A stretch of 64,000 bases of DNA from Streptomyces sp. CG4 (GCF_041080655.1 NZ_CP163525.1:9300001-9364000); one strand, 5' to 3'; shown: positions 1 through 8,369, counted from the first letter of the stretch. Notes: generated by a model from the letters alone, not told the origin. Made by a program: numbers and translations.

Positions 1-370
1 CCGGCACGATGATGACGAAGGCGACCTCGTAGAATATCGTGACGCCGGTCAGCATGGCGGACAGACCCATGGCGACCTGGACCCAGCGTGGGCCGCAGAG
101 ATCGAGCAGTCTGCCGGCGATCCGCTGGGCCGCGCCGGAGTCGCCCATCACCCGGCCCACCATCGCGCCGAGTCCGATGGTGAGCATGGTGTCGCCCATC
201 TGTCCGCCGATGCCCTCGGAGAGCACGTCGGGGATCTTCTCCAGCGGGATGCCCCGGGCGAGGCCGACTCCCACGGCCACGAGGAGCAGGGCGGCGAAGC
301 CGTTGAGCTTCAGCTTCGTCATCAGGAAGAGCAGGATCAGCACGGCGATGGCTACGACGACAAGTGGCAT
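1..370 (-). CDS. GntP-family gluconate permease, N-terminal part
   Basis: Partial gene; the C-terminus lies beyond the left edge. Read on the minus strand it starts MPLVVVAIAVLILLF and continues with TKLKLNGFAALLLVAVG, a GDTMLTIGLGAMVGR helix and GAAQRIAGRLLDLCGPRW, the pattern of the GntP/GntT proton-linked gluconate and hexonate importers of the inner membrane. The ATG at 370 is chosen because an AGGGGGA ribosome site sits about 7 bases upstream; in-frame GTG codons at 394 and 406 have no such site. The visible 123 residues hold three to four membrane helices. The divergent neighbour starts at 447. Family is clear; exact substrate (gluconate or another sugar acid) is not. Confidence 0.85.
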   Translation of the reverse strand, partial: MPLVVVAIAVLILLFLMTKLKLNGFAALLLVAVGVGLARGIPLEKIPDVLSEGIGGQMGDTMLTIGLGAMVGRVMGDSGAAQRIAGRLLDLCGPRWVQVAMGLSAMLTGVTIFYEVAFVIIVP

Positions 371-446
371 GGGCCAGTCCCCCTGGTCGCCCACAATGGC
401 GAGCACGATGACGCTTGCCTGGTTCGCCCCTTCGGAGAGGAGAGGT

Positions 447-1115
447 ATGCGGCCCGGACAGTCCGAAGAGGTGGCAACCCCCGCAAAGCTGCCGCCACGG
501 CTGCAGCACGTCTACTGGATCGGGGGCGGGAGTGGCGCAGGCAAGTCGACGATCGCCCGCCGGCTCGCCGACCACTACGGCTGGCGCCTCTACGCGACCG
601 ATGACATGATGCGCGATCACGCGGGGCGGACCACGCCAGGGGAGGCTCCCTTGCTGCATCAGTTCATGAGCATGGACATGGACGAGCGCTGGGTGAACCG
701 TTCACCGCACGTCATGCTGGAGACATTCCATTGGTTTCGAGGGGAAGGTTTCGGCCTGATCATCGAAGATCTCCTCCGCCTGCCCCAGGAGCCCTGCGTC
801 ATCGTCGAGGGCTTCCGGCTCCTGCCCCACCTCGTGAAGCCCCTGCTCGCCGCTCCTGACCAGGCCGTCTGGCTGCTTCCCACGCCTGATTTCCGTGCGG
901 CCGCCTTCCGCAGCCGTGCCGCTGCTGGCGCAGGCTTTGTAGGGAAGACCAGCGATCCCGCCAAGGCCGGCCGCAATCTCGCCGAGCGTGACCGCATGTT
1001 CACGACACGCCTCCAGGAGGAAGCCGAGCGTCTGCGGCTGTGCGCCATCCGGGTCGACACCACGATGACGGAAGACGATCTCGCTGAGCGGGTGACGACG
1101 GCGTTCGGGCTCTGA
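447..1115 (+). CDS. P-loop NTPase (AAA/kinase-like)
   Basis: 222-residue cytoplasmic protein. A Walker A loop GGGSGAGKST lies near residues 25-35, followed by an ATDDMMRDHA motif in the position that small-molecule kinases use for substrate binding. The C-terminal half has an R-rich lid-like stretch (FRSRAAAG) and ends VTTAFGL. The open frame extends far upstream, but that part is the antisense of the permease; the ATG at 447 has a strong GGAGAGGAGAGG site just before it. Divergent from the gluconate permease, so a sugar-acid kinase is tempting, but the protein does not resemble GntK closely enough to say so. Substrate unknown. Confidence 0.75.
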   Translation: MRPGQSEEVATPAKLPPRLQHVYWIGGGSGAGKSTIARRLADHYGWRLYATDDMMRDHAGRTTPGEAPLLHQFMSMDMDERWVNRSPHVMLETFHWFRGEGFGLIIEDLLRLPQEPCVIVEGFRLLPHLVKPLLAAPDQAVWLLPTPDFRAAAFRSRAAAGAGFVGKTSDPAKAGRNLAERDRMFTTRLQEEAERLRLCAIRVDTTMTEDDLAERVTTAFGL

Positions 1116-1150
1116 GCCGGCCGGGACGCGGCCTCCTGTCCCGGGCCGGC
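1116..1150. terminator. Bidirectional hairpin terminator
   Basis: 12-bp stem with one bulged base: 1116-1127 pairs with 1138-1150 around a 10-base loop. It begins immediately after the stop of the P-loop gene and lies between two convergent genes. Confidence 0.7.
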
Positions 1151-1163
1151 CCGAGCTCGTTGA

Positions 1164-1976
1164 TCAGAGGCTGAAGATCCGGCGGGCGTTCCCGGACAGG
1201 AAAAGCTCGGTGGCCTCCTCGTCCAGCTCCAGATCATCGAGGTGTTCCAGTGCCTGGGCCGGGGTGATCATGGGGTAGTTGGTGCCGAACAGCACTTTGC
1301 TACGGCCCCGGCCGCGCAGGTAGTCGACCAGTTCTCGTGGGTAGCGGCGAGTGGTGTAGGCGCTGGTGTCGATGTAGACGTTGGCGTGTTTGTCGGCCAC
1401 GGCGATCATCTCCGTGGTCCATGGGTAGCCGATGTGCCCGCAGACGACGGTCAGTTCGGGGAAGTCGAGCGCGACCTGGTCGATGTAGGGGATGGGGCGG
1501 CCGGTTTCGGAGGGGCGCAGTGGGCCGGTGTGGCCGACCTGGGTGCAGAAGGGGATGCCGAGGTCGACGCAGGCGGCGTACAGCGGGTAGTACAGCCGGT
1601 CGGTGGGCGGCAGTTGCCACAGCCAGGGCACGATCCGCAGGGCGATGAAGCCGAGTTCCTCAACGGCCCGGCGCAGTTCGCGCACGGCCTGGACGGGCCG
1701 GGTGAGGTCCGCGCCGGCGACCCCGCGCAGCCGTCCGTCGGACTGGGCGACGAACTCGGCCACCTCGTCATTGCTGATCAGCGGGCCCTGTGGGCCGTAC
1801 CAGGCCGCCGAGAGGCCGATCTCCACATCGGCCGCGGCCATGGCGGCCACGGTGGCCTCGACCGGCAATGGCTCCTCCAGGAGTGCCTGCCCCGTCCAGC
1901 GCCGCAACGACGCGAACATCTCGTGACGGGAGTGACGGAGCGTGGGGTGCTGCATCCATACGTCGACGACCGGCAC
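1164..1976 (-). CDS. Amidohydrolase family 2 protein (ACMSD-like metal-dependent hydrolase)
   Basis: 270 residues from a GTG start (PVVDVWMQHPT), preceded by an AGAGAGGCGAGGAG ribosome site; an upstream ATG at 2018 would add a low-quality N-terminus. The TIM-barrel Amidohydro_2 family includes decarboxylases and lactonases such as ACMSD, gamma-resorcylate decarboxylase and 4-oxalomesaconate hydratase. Visible signs are the GHIGYPW strand with its metal-type histidine, CTQVGHTGPL, the VYIDTSAY strand and the FGTNYPM strand carrying the position normally held by the catalytic Asp. The first strand has VDVWMQHP rather than the HxH seen in many relatives, so the metal site may be atypical. Cytoplasmic; substrate unknown. 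Convergent with the P-loop gene. Confidence 0.8.
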   Translation of the reverse strand: MPVVDVWMQHPTLRHSRHEMFASLRRWTGQALLEEPLPVEATVAAMAAADVEIGLSAAWYGPQGPLISNDEVAEFVAQSDGRLRGVAGADLTRPVQAVRELRRAVEELGFIALRIVPWLWQLPPTDRLYYPLYAACVDLGIPFCTQVGHTGPLRPSETGRPIPYIDQVALDFPELTVVCGHIGYPWTTEMIAVADKHANVYIDTSAYTTRRYPRELVDYLRGRGRSKVLFGTNYPMITPAQALEHLDDLELDEEATELFLSGNARRIFSL

Positions 1977-2547
1977 GGACTCCTCGCCTCTCTCCTGGCG
2001 GCGCCGCCCATGGGGCACCCAAAGCGGCTGAGCAATCGCTTATCGCAACCCTAGTCGCTGTGTGTCACCGACGGCTACCCTGAGAGGCGGTAGCAAGGCA
2101 ACTTCGCTCGGTGAGGAGCTGCCCATCTCTCGCCGATCGGGGAGCAGGGCGCGTCGAAGCCCCGCTCCGGGCCGCTTTGCGAACAGGGTGCGTGGGGATC
2201 ACGAGCACGGTGAACGGCGGCCCGCCGGGCTGTCGCCCGGCCCGATGGCGTGTGCGGTTTTGGCCCCCGCTGGTCCGCCGTCCCGGGACTGGCGGACCGG
2301 CGCCCTTGCGGACGCTCTTGCGGGGTAACCGGAACCTACGCTTCCCTCGTTCGTGACGGAAGCCCTACAGGTGTGTGGTCCAGCTCACGTTGGTCCGGTC
2401 GGGGCGTGGACCGTCATCGCCGGGCTTCGCCTTCGCGGGGTCGGGGTGGGCCGGACCTGCGCTCCACCGGTCGCCCCGCCCCGGGCGAACACGCTCACCG
2501 GACACGGCCTCGAATGGCTCCGGGCCGTTCCCTCGGTTCCTCCGGAC
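1977..2547. other. Intergenic region without a supported gene
   Basis: About 570 bases between divergently transcribed genes. Only overlapping GC-rich open frames with no ribosome sites or recognisable domains are present. It must carry the promoters of the amidohydrolase and of ppiB; I see no clear operator. Confidence 0.5.
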
Positions 2548-2570
2548 GGAGACCTACGATGGCCGAATGA
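2548..2570 (+). promoter_or_regulatory. ppiB start region: leaderless -10 or three-codon leader ORF
   Basis: TACGAT at 2555-2560 is a good -10 hexamer and would place the transcript start on the A of the ppiB ATG (2567), giving a leaderless mRNA. Alternatively GGAG at 2548-2551 is perfectly spaced for an ATG at 2559 that reads Met-Ala-Glu-stop, the stop overlapping the ppiB ATG as ATGA. The two readings exclude one another. Confidence 0.4.
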
Positions 2571-3058
2571 CCACAGTTCAGTTGAATACCTCCGCCGGGG
2601 ACATCACCCTGGAGCTCGACGAGTCGAAGGCGCCGAAGACCGTGGCGAACTTCCTCGAGTACGTCAAGTCCGGCCACTACGAGGGCACCATCTTCCATCG
2701 GGTGATCTCCGGTTTCATGGTTCAGGGCGGCGGCCTGACCGCCGACATGCGGCAGAAGCCGGCACCGCAGCGGGTGGAGAACGAAGCCAAGAACGGCCTG
2801 CGCAACGACAAGTACACGGTGGCGATGGCGCGGACCTCGGATCCGCACTCGGCGAGCGCGCAGTTCTTCATCAACACCAGCGACAACGACTTTCTGAACT
2901 ACCCCGGCCAGGACGGCTGGGGTTACACGGTGTTCGGGAAGGTCGTCGCCGGCACCGATGTCGTGGATCAGATCGATGGGGTTCCCACCACGTCCCGAGC
3001 CGGGCATGGCGATGTGCCGGTGGAGCCGGTGACGATCTTGTCCGCTCAGCTGGCCTGA
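2567..3058 (+). CDS. ppiB: Peptidyl-prolyl cis-trans isomerase, PpiB-type cyclophilin
   Basis: 163 residues, the usual length of bacterial PpiB, with no signal peptide, so cytoplasmic. It catalyses cis-trans isomerisation of X-Pro bonds during protein folding. The cyclophilin core is complete: FHRVISGFMVQGGG (catalytic Arg in FHR), MARTSDPHSASAQFFINTSDN, GWGYTVFGKVV and the C-terminal DVPVEPVTI strand. The sequence is very close in pattern to E. coli PpiB along its whole length, more than to the longer membrane-anchored actinobacterial cyclophilins. The start at 2567 matches the family start; see the adjoining entry for its translation signals. Transcribed alone, with a strong terminator behind it. 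Confidence 0.95.
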   Translation: MTTVQLNTSAGDITLELDESKAPKTVANFLEYVKSGHYEGTIFHRVISGFMVQGGGLTADMRQKPAPQRVENEAKNGLRNDKYTVAMARTSDPHSASAQFFINTSDNDFLNYPGQDGWGYTVFGKVVAGTDVVDQIDGVPTTSRAGHGDVPVEPVTILSAQLA

Positions 3059-3070
3059 CATCAGTGTCTT

Positions 3071-3103
3071 CACTGCGTGGCCTCTCGCCGAGGCCACGCA
3101 GTG
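3071..3103 (+). terminator. ppiB terminator
   Basis: Perfect 13-bp stem, 3071-3083 against 3091-3103, with a 7-base loop, 12 bases after the ppiB stop. No T-run follows, as is usual in streptomycetes. Confidence 0.85.
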
Positions 3104-3212
3104 AACACATGCCACCCTCGACGGCCCCCGGGCGAGCAGAGCGCCGGCCAAGCGCCGTGCGCTCCGGCGCGCAGCCCTGCTCACCGCCGCCGCGGCCCTG
3201 GGTGCGACCGCG

Positions 3213-3938
3213 TTGCACCCGGCCTCAGCGTCGGCCGCCGCGCGCCCACGGCTCGTCGTCACCCACGGCGGCACCACCGCACACCCGGCCGTGTACGACG
3301 GCCACGGCCGCAGCGTCGTCGGCATCATGGTCGTGGCGAGCCACGTGATCGTGGAGAACTACGGGGTCACCCGGCCCAAGGCGCCCGGCGTCGAGATCAC
3401 CGGCGATGACATCACCGTACGGAACAACACCCTCGTCAGTCCGCACGGCGGCGACGGAGACGGGATGCGCTTCTTCGGCGACGACCTGAAGATCCAGCAC
3501 AACACGGTCCCCGGCACGTCCAACCGCTACGGTCACGCCGACTGCATGCAGACCTTCGCCAGCGACACTCCGCCCAGCCGTCATGTGCTGATCGAGGGGA
3601 ACCGCTGCGAGCACGTCGACAACATGTGTGTGATGGCCGAGGGCCCCAACGACGGGGAAGGCGACGGGCACGGCCACACCCTGGACTTCACCATCTGCGA
3701 CAACTACTGCGAGACCCTGAAAGCGTCCCAGGCCCTGATGTTCGAGGACGTGCAGCACCTCACCATCGCCGGCAACACCTTCGCCGCACCCACCGACCAC
3801 GCCATGGGCCTGGCCATCCACTCCACGAACGCCCACGTCCACGCCAATAGGACGAACCCCCACGTCCGTTACGAAGTCGGCATCGATGCCTCCTCCCGCC
3901 CCGGCTACCGCGGCCCCAACCCGGGCGGCCCACCCTGA
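3213..3938 (+). CDS. Secreted right-handed beta-helix repeat protein, start region damaged
   Basis: The 241-residue frame reads as a parallel beta-helix: SHVIVENYGV, DDITVRNNTL, DDLKIQHNTV, HVLIEGNRCE, FTICDNYCE and HLTIAGNTF are successive rungs. Such secreted proteins are often polysaccharide lyases or binding proteins; there is no proof of activity. The frame has only a TTG at 3213, yet upstream in the same frame (3150-3215) it encodes KRRALRRAALLTAAAALG followed by an Ala-rich cleavage region, a convincing signal peptide with no ATG or GTG before the stop at 3102. An ATG at 3109 lies in another frame. A one-base change near 3135-3150 would join them. The mature part also looks shortened at its N-terminus. 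Possibly a pseudogene. Confidence 0.6.
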   Translation: MHPASASAAARPRLVVTHGGTTAHPAVYDGHGRSVVGIMVVASHVIVENYGVTRPKAPGVEITGDDITVRNNTLVSPHGGDGDGMRFFGDDLKIQHNTVPGTSNRYGHADCMQTFASDTPPSRHVLIEGNRCEHVDNMCVMAEGPNDGEGDGHGHTLDFTICDNYCETLKASQALMFEDVQHLTIAGNTFAAPTDHAMGLAIHSTNAHVHANRTNPHVRYEVGIDASSRPGYRGPNPGGPP

Positions 3939-4007
3939 CCGGTCCCGTCCCGGGCCGGAGTCAGCGCGAACTGGGCGCCCGTGTATGGGACTTCGGTGAT
4001 CCTCCAC

Positions 4008-4445
4008 TCAACCGGCCGGTGGGGGCTCTTCACCGAAGACCCAGGGCGCCAGCACGACTTGCCAGCCGTCCGGGTCCTCGAAGAGGACGGCGCCGTGTTC
4101 CGGCCAGTAGGGGTTCGCGGCGGGCACCGGACTGTGACCGTGCTCGACGAGCCGCCGGGCGGCGACGGCGACGGCCTCGGGGCCGCGAAGGTAGAGCACC
4201 AACTGGTTCTCCGGATGCGGCTCGGGGACGCGGGGCGGGTCACCGTGCTGCAGCAGCTCCATGTGCACCGGAGTGCCCGGCAGGCCGAGGACGACGCCGT
4301 CGTAGCCCTGGTGGCCGCGCCATTGGGCGAGAACCAGCAGGCCGAGGACATCACGGTAGAAGACGAGTACATCGTCGTACTTGGCGGTCGGGCGGGCGAA
4401 GCGGACCGCTCCCACGTCGAGATGGTCGGGCCAGGAATGCGACAT
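4008..4445 (-). CDS. VOC (glyoxalase/bleomycin-resistance) family protein
   Basis: 145 residues with the two beta-alpha-beta-beta-beta modules of the vicinal oxygen chelate fold: VGAVRFARPTAKYDDVLVFYRDVLGLLVL, then VHMELLQHGDP, VLYLRGPEAVAVAARRL and AVLFEDPDGWQVVLAPW. This fold hosts glyoxalases, dioxygenases and antibiotic-binding proteins; nothing here fixes the substrate. Cytoplasmic, single gene, convergent with the beta-helix gene. The start ATG lacks a strong ribosome site, so it may be slightly off. Confidence 0.85.
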   Translation of the reverse strand: MSHSWPDHLDVGAVRFARPTAKYDDVLVFYRDVLGLLVLAQWRGHQGYDGVVLGLPGTPVHMELLQHGDPPRVPEPHPENQLVLYLRGPEAVAVAARRLVEHGHSPVPAANPYWPEHGAVLFEDPDGWQVVLAPWVFGEEPPPAG

Positions 4446-4628
4446 GCGACGATGCTGTCACGCGCCCACCGAGAGCCGAATCGGCCTTTGGACCTACGAC
4501 GGGAGACCGGCGCTTGGTCTGTCCGGTGGTGGCCGGGCGAAGCGGACGCCGGAAACCGGGCGGGGACGGTGGGCGTCATCTGACAGAGAGGGCGACCCGG
4601 TCGGCGAAGAAGCACGGGGGGCGCGGCG

Positions 4629-5291
4629 ATGATGTTCTGGCGTGAGCCGTTGTGGCTGTGGGTGCGGGTGCTGGTCCTTCTGGTGGCGGCGGGCGGGATC
4701 GTGGCGTGTGTGCTGTGGGCTGCCGGGCAGTACGACGACGTCACGGCCTTCCGGCACGCCTCCGTCTGCCATGGCACGACGGACCACGGGTGTCTGGCGC
4801 CGGTGGCGGGTACGGTCGTCGACCGGCGCACCGGCGAGTCCTGCACCACGGACAGCAACGGCGTCCAGTCCTGCACCACCACCTACGAGCTCCGGGTGCG
4901 CCGCCCGGACCGCACGCAGTGGCTCGGCGTCGGCGGCGGCACGTACGAGGACGCGCACCGCGGCGACCCCTCGGACCTGCGGACCTGGCACGGTGCGGTG
5001 GTGCGCATGACGGTGGACGGCCACACCGAGACCTACTCTCCGCCGTCCTCGGACTCGATGGCGTGGCGGCTCAGCGGAGCCTGGCTGTTCCTGGGTCTGG
5101 CGTTGTGGGCGGTCGTGAGCGGGCGCCCGTCGGGTCTGATCGCGTTCCCGAACTTCGGGTGGCTGTGGCTGACCATCCCGTTCGGCATGCTCGTGCATGG
5201 CGTCCTGCTCGGTGACGTCTCCGAGCTGGTCTGGGCCGGGCTGATCGGCGCTTTCGGCGTGGGGTGGATGGTCTTCGCCTGGCGGTTGTGA
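4629..5291 (+). CDS. Membrane protein of unknown function
   Basis: 220 residues. One helix near residues 9-31 (VRVLVLLVAAGGIVACVLWAA), an extracytoplasmic region of about 105 residues with cysteines in CHGTTDHGC and SCTTDSNGVQSC that could form disulfides, then three further helices (WLFLGLALWAVV, FGWLWLTIPFGMLVHGVLL, LVWAGLIGAFGVGWMVFAW). A GGGGGG ribosome site precedes the ATG. I do not recognise a named family; the layout is common among streptomycete envelope proteins. Divergent from the VOC gene and convergent with the urea transporter. Confidence 0.75.
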   Translation: MMFWREPLWLWVRVLVLLVAAGGIVACVLWAAGQYDDVTAFRHASVCHGTTDHGCLAPVAGTVVDRRTGESCTTDSNGVQSCTTTYELRVRRPDRTQWLGVGGGTYEDAHRGDPSDLRTWHGAVVRMTVDGHTETYSPPSSDSMAWRLSGAWLFLGLALWAVVSGRPSGLIAFPNFGWLWLTIPFGMLVHGVLLGDVSELVWAGLIGAFGVGWMVFAWRL

Positions 5292-5404
5292 CCGGGGGTC
5301 ACACCTGGGCGTGACAGGAACGGGGGTCGTACCAGCGGACCGCCCGCTCCGTCGGCGAGCGTGGCCGGGCAGGCCTGTCCGCGCGTAGCCGAGCGGGGCC
5401 TTCT

Positions 5405-6430
5405 TCAGGCGGATCCGAACTGCCCGCGGGCCGCGGTCTGGTCGTCGCGGAGCGGGGCGGCGGGACGGTCCGGACTGCGGCGCGTGCTCGGGCCGGTGAG
5501 GTGCGGGAAGCGGTGGGCGGCCAGCAGGAAGCCGAGTGCGGTGAGCACGAACGGCCACGTGAACGGGTGGCCGCCGGACGGGGCGAGCAGGGCGGCGGCG
5601 GCCGGTGTGAGGGCGGTCGCGGTCGCCGCGCCGAGCAGCGCGTACAGCAGCGTCGCCCGGGTGGCCGTCAGGAACACCCCGCAGAGCGCCAGCGCGACGA
5701 GCACCGCGTTGCAGCCCATCGTGCCGTCGGCGATGCGCGCGGCCGGCGCCCCGAGCGCCCAGGCCGTCACGATGCCGGTCGCGCTGCCGCAACAGGCCAC
5801 CCAACCCGCCGTCCGGCTCGCCAGGAAGAGGCCCGCGAGCAGCAGGGCACCCGCGTACCACTGCTCCATGAAGAAGACTTGGGACAGACTGCGCAAGAAC
5901 GCTCCTGCCACGTCGTACGGTCCCAGGACGGTGGGCCCGGATGCCGTGTGGGGGAGTGCGGCGCCGCTCCCGCCATGGGCCCGGATCCGCTGGAAGGCGG
6001 GCGCGGCAACGGTGACGGCGCCCGCCAGCAGGCAGAAAGGCAGGGTCAGCGTCGGCAGGTCCCAGACCCGCAGCAGTTGGCTCACGGCCGCCGTGACGAC
6101 CGTGACTACGAGGCAGGCCGCGGCGGCGAGCAGTGCCGTGGCCGGCCTGCCCGCATCGAGGAACACGGCGAAGCAGAGCGCGGTCAGGCAGGAGTTGAAG
6201 CCCTCCAGCCCCGCCCGCACCCGGTCGCGGGGCACGCCCAGCAGAGATGCGGCACCGGTACCGAGGACGGCGCCTCCCACGCCGTAGGTGCCGTACCGCC
6301 AGTCCGCGAGGAACAGCACAGTGCCGAAGGCGGCGCCCGACCAGGCGTTGTCCAGGAACATGACCTGGGCGAGGCCGCGCAGCACGCACACCCCGAACTC
6401 CAGGCCGCGTCTCCGCATGCGACGCCGCAT
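5405..6430 (-). CDS. Urea transporter (UT family)
   Basis: 341 residues, close to the bacterial UT length. These inner-membrane channels let urea enter by facilitated diffusion. The protein shows the family's internal pseudo-repeat: LRGLAQVMFLDNAWSGAAFG in the first half answers SLSQVFFMEQWYAGALLLAG in the second, and GLEGFNSCLTALCF answers GTMGCNAVLVALAL. LPTLTLPFCLLAG is the characteristic loop. About ten helices. A charged C-terminal tail follows residue 305. ATG codons at 6430 and 6418 are both possible starts. No urease genes are in the window. Divergent from the Smr gene, with a dyad between them. Confidence 0.85.
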   Translation of the reverse strand: MRRRMRRRGLEFGVCVLRGLAQVMFLDNAWSGAAFGTVLFLADWRYGTYGVGGAVLGTGAASLLGVPRDRVRAGLEGFNSCLTALCFAVFLDAGRPATALLAAAACLVVTVVTAAVSQLLRVWDLPTLTLPFCLLAGAVTVAAPAFQRIRAHGGSGAALPHTASGPTVLGPYDVAGAFLRSLSQVFFMEQWYAGALLLAGLFLASRTAGWVACCGSATGIVTAWALGAPAARIADGTMGCNAVLVALALCGVFLTATRATLLYALLGAATATALTPAAAALLAPSGGHPFTWPFVLTALGFLLAAHRFPHLTGPSTRRSPDRPAAPLRDDQTAARGQFGSA

Positions 6431-6476
6431 ACCCCAGCCCCCCCAGCCCTACTTTCCGCTTGGCGGCATCATAATT

Positions 6477-6503
6477 CCACAATGCGACATTGCGGCATAG
6501 TGG
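6477..6503. promoter_or_regulatory. Dyad in the urea-transporter/Smr intergenic region
   Basis: CCACAATGC at 6477-6485 and GCATAGTGG at 6495-6503 form an inverted repeat (8 of 9 positions) with a 9-base spacer, in one of the few AT-richer stretches nearby. Its position between divergent starts fits an operator; the regulator is unknown. Confidence 0.4.
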
Positions 6504-6591
6504 TGCCTCGGGACGGCCTGATGGGCGGCTGCCGCATGGGAGGCTCTACGGCGGTGACCCTCACCCGTGCCGTATCACCCGGAGGCTCCGC

Positions 6592-6837
6592 ATGATGTCG
6601 CTCGATCTCCACCCGATCTTCCGGAACAACCGCGACATCGAGCTGGCGCTGCGCCAGTTCCTCTTCAGGGCCAACCACACGGGCGAGTCGGTCGTGGAGA
6701 TCATTCCGGGCAAGGGGTCCGGGCGCCTGAAGGCTCGTGTTCTCGCGTTCCTGGACCAGAAGCACATCAGGAAGCTGTACGTCCGGCGTGAGGTGGACAC
6801 GGGAAACACCGGACGCATCCTTGTCTACTTCCAGTGA
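6592..6837 (+). CDS. Small stand-alone Smr-domain protein
   Basis: 81 residues that are essentially one Smr (small MutS-related) domain: LDLHPIFRNN, the LDLH motif at the N-terminus; VVEIIPGKGSGRLKARV with the GKGSG loop; and a C-terminal RILVYF strand. Smr domains nick or bind branched nucleic acids, or cleave mRNA in ribosome rescue; which applies here is unknown. GGAGG at 6581-6585 supports ATG 6592 (6-base gap) or 6595. The upstream in-frame extension is not coding-like. A short hairpin (6837-6855) overlaps the stop codon. Confidence 0.85.
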   Translation: MMSLDLHPIFRNNRDIELALRQFLFRANHTGESVVEIIPGKGSGRLKARVLAFLDQKHIRKLYVRREVDTGNTGRILVYFQ

Positions 6838-6880
6838 GGCGTGGCGGCCACGCCTGTCTCCGGCATCGCTGAAAACAGCA

Positions 6881-6912
6881 CTTCGCCCCGCCGGGTGAGC
6901 GACGGGGCGAAG
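6881..6912. terminator. Hairpin terminator between convergent genes
   Basis: CTTCGCCCCG (6881-6890) pairs perfectly with CGGGGCGAAG (6903-6912) around a 12-base loop, between the ends of the Smr gene and the S53 peptidase gene. Confidence 0.7.
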
Positions 6913-6987
6913 CGCTGCGGAGCCTGGAGCGACCTGCGGTGGCCGCTGGTGTCGGCTCAGGCCCGCTGTGTTGTGATCATGCGCTGC

Positions 6988-8241
6988 CTACTTGGTGAAG
7001 GCCGCGACACCGTTCGGGGTACCCAGACCCGTCGGGCCGTCGTAACCCTTGCCCGCCTTGCACAGGTAGTTGCTGCAGGACCCGTTGGCGCCGTCGGTGA
7101 CGTCGTTCAGCTTGTCCGGGTGGGCGTACGGGTACGAGGCCGGAACGTCACCGGAACCCGGGGTGCCCGCGAGGGCGTAGACGCCGGCGATGAACGGGGA
7201 GGAGGCGCTGGTGCCGCCGTACACGTTCCAGCCGCTCGCCTGGTAGGTGTCGTAGACGGCGAGCCCGGTGGCCGGGTCTGCGACGGCCGCGACGTCGGCG
7301 ACGCTGCGCTTCTTGCAGTCGGTGTCCTTCTGCCAGGACGGCTTGGCGTCGTACTGCGAGCAGCCCGAGCCCGCTCCGTCGCCGCCGGCGGACGTGCCCC
7401 AGACGGACTCGGAGTAGCCGCGGGTGCTGCCGTCCTTCTTGAGCGAGGTGCCGCCGACGGCGGTCACGTACTGGGAGGCCGCCGGGTACTCGACGCCGTA
7501 ACCGCTGTCACCGGAGCTGACGGTGATGGCGACGCCGGGGTGCTTGAAGTACTGTTCGTCGGCCTTGGCGTTGTTGGCGTCCTCGCCGCCGCCGTAGCTG
7601 TTGGAGACGTACTTGGCGCCCTGCTTGACGGCCTGGTTCACGGCCGCACCGAGGTCGTCCATGTTGGCCGACTTGGCCTCGACGAGCAGGATCTTGCACT
7701 GCGGGCAGGCCGCGCTGACCATGTCCACGTCGAGGGAGATCTCACCGGCCCAACCCGCATCGGGCGTCGGGTAGTTGGAGCCGCCGTCCTGGTCGATCTT
7801 CTTGAAGCAGCCGTTGCTCGTGCTGCACTCCGGCAGGCCGTACTGCGAGCGGTAGGCCGCCAGGTCCTTCTCGGCGTTCGGGTCGTCGTTCGCGTCGACG
7901 ATCGCGACGGTGGCGCCCTTGCCGCCGTCCTTGGGGAGGTTGTAGGCGGCCTGCAGGTCGGCCGGTCCGAAACCCTTGGGGGTGTCGTGCCGGCCGAGGG
8001 ACTTCTGCGGCGCGAGGTCGGTGCGGACCTCTGCCTGGCAGGCCATGTAACCGGGCTTGCTCGGCTGCGAACAGAGCCGGTGCGTGTGCACCGCGGAGGC
8101 CGTGGACGAGGCGGTGGTGGTCGTCGTCGCGAAGGCCGTCGAGTAGGAGGCGGCGGCCAGGCCGCCGGTTATCAGAGCTGCTGCAGACAGGAGTGCGGGC
8201 GCGCCGCGACGTATGGGGTTCCTTCTGCGATGAGAATGCAA
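6988..8241 (-). CDS. Secreted S53 (sedolisin-like) serine peptidase
   Basis: 417 residues from a TTG start at 8241. TTG is preferred over the ATG at 8307 because GGAGGG lies 7 bases upstream and a clean secretion signal follows at once (HSHRRRNPIRR, then PALLSAAALITGGLAAA). The sedolisin catalytic set is present: the Glu and Asp of GEISLD (ExxxD), the oxyanion Asp in SSGDSG and Ser in GGTSASSP. A C-terminal calcium site is suggested by NDVTDG and GYDGPTGLGTPNG. The long inhibitory prodomain of classic sedolisins is absent; only about 60 residues separate the signal from the catalytic domain, as in other streptomycete members. Extracellular protein degradation. Divergent from a TrmB-type regulator. 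Confidence 0.92.
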   Translation of the reverse strand: MHSHRRRNPIRRGAPALLSAAALITGGLAAASYSTAFATTTTTASSTASAVHTHRLCSQPSKPGYMACQAEVRTDLAPQKSLGRHDTPKGFGPADLQAAYNLPKDGGKGATVAIVDANDDPNAEKDLAAYRSQYGLPECSTSNGCFKKIDQDGGSNYPTPDAGWAGEISLDVDMVSAACPQCKILLVEAKSANMDDLGAAVNQAVKQGAKYVSNSYGGGEDANNAKADEQYFKHPGVAITVSSGDSGYGVEYPAASQYVTAVGGTSLKKDGSTRGYSESVWGTSAGGDGAGSGCSQYDAKPSWQKDTDCKKRSVADVAAVADPATGLAVYDTYQASGWNVYGGTSASSPFIAGVYALAGTPGSGDVPASYPYAHPDKLNDVTDGANGSCSNYLCKAGKGYDGPTGLGTPNGVAAFTK

Positions 8242-8369
8242 TGAACTGCCCTCCGTGGGGGGATGGGTGGCTCCGCGACGGCGGCCGGTCGGCGATGCCG
8301 CGTACATGACAAACGCTTTCCGTTGGGGGTAGCCGTGCGGAGCCTGCTTCTGGGCATACTGCTGGTGCT

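Noticed and set aside
6841..8244. 467-codon plus-strand frame opposite the S53 peptidase
   Set aside because: It is the antisense shadow of the peptidase: third-base bias follows the minus strand and no domain is seen.
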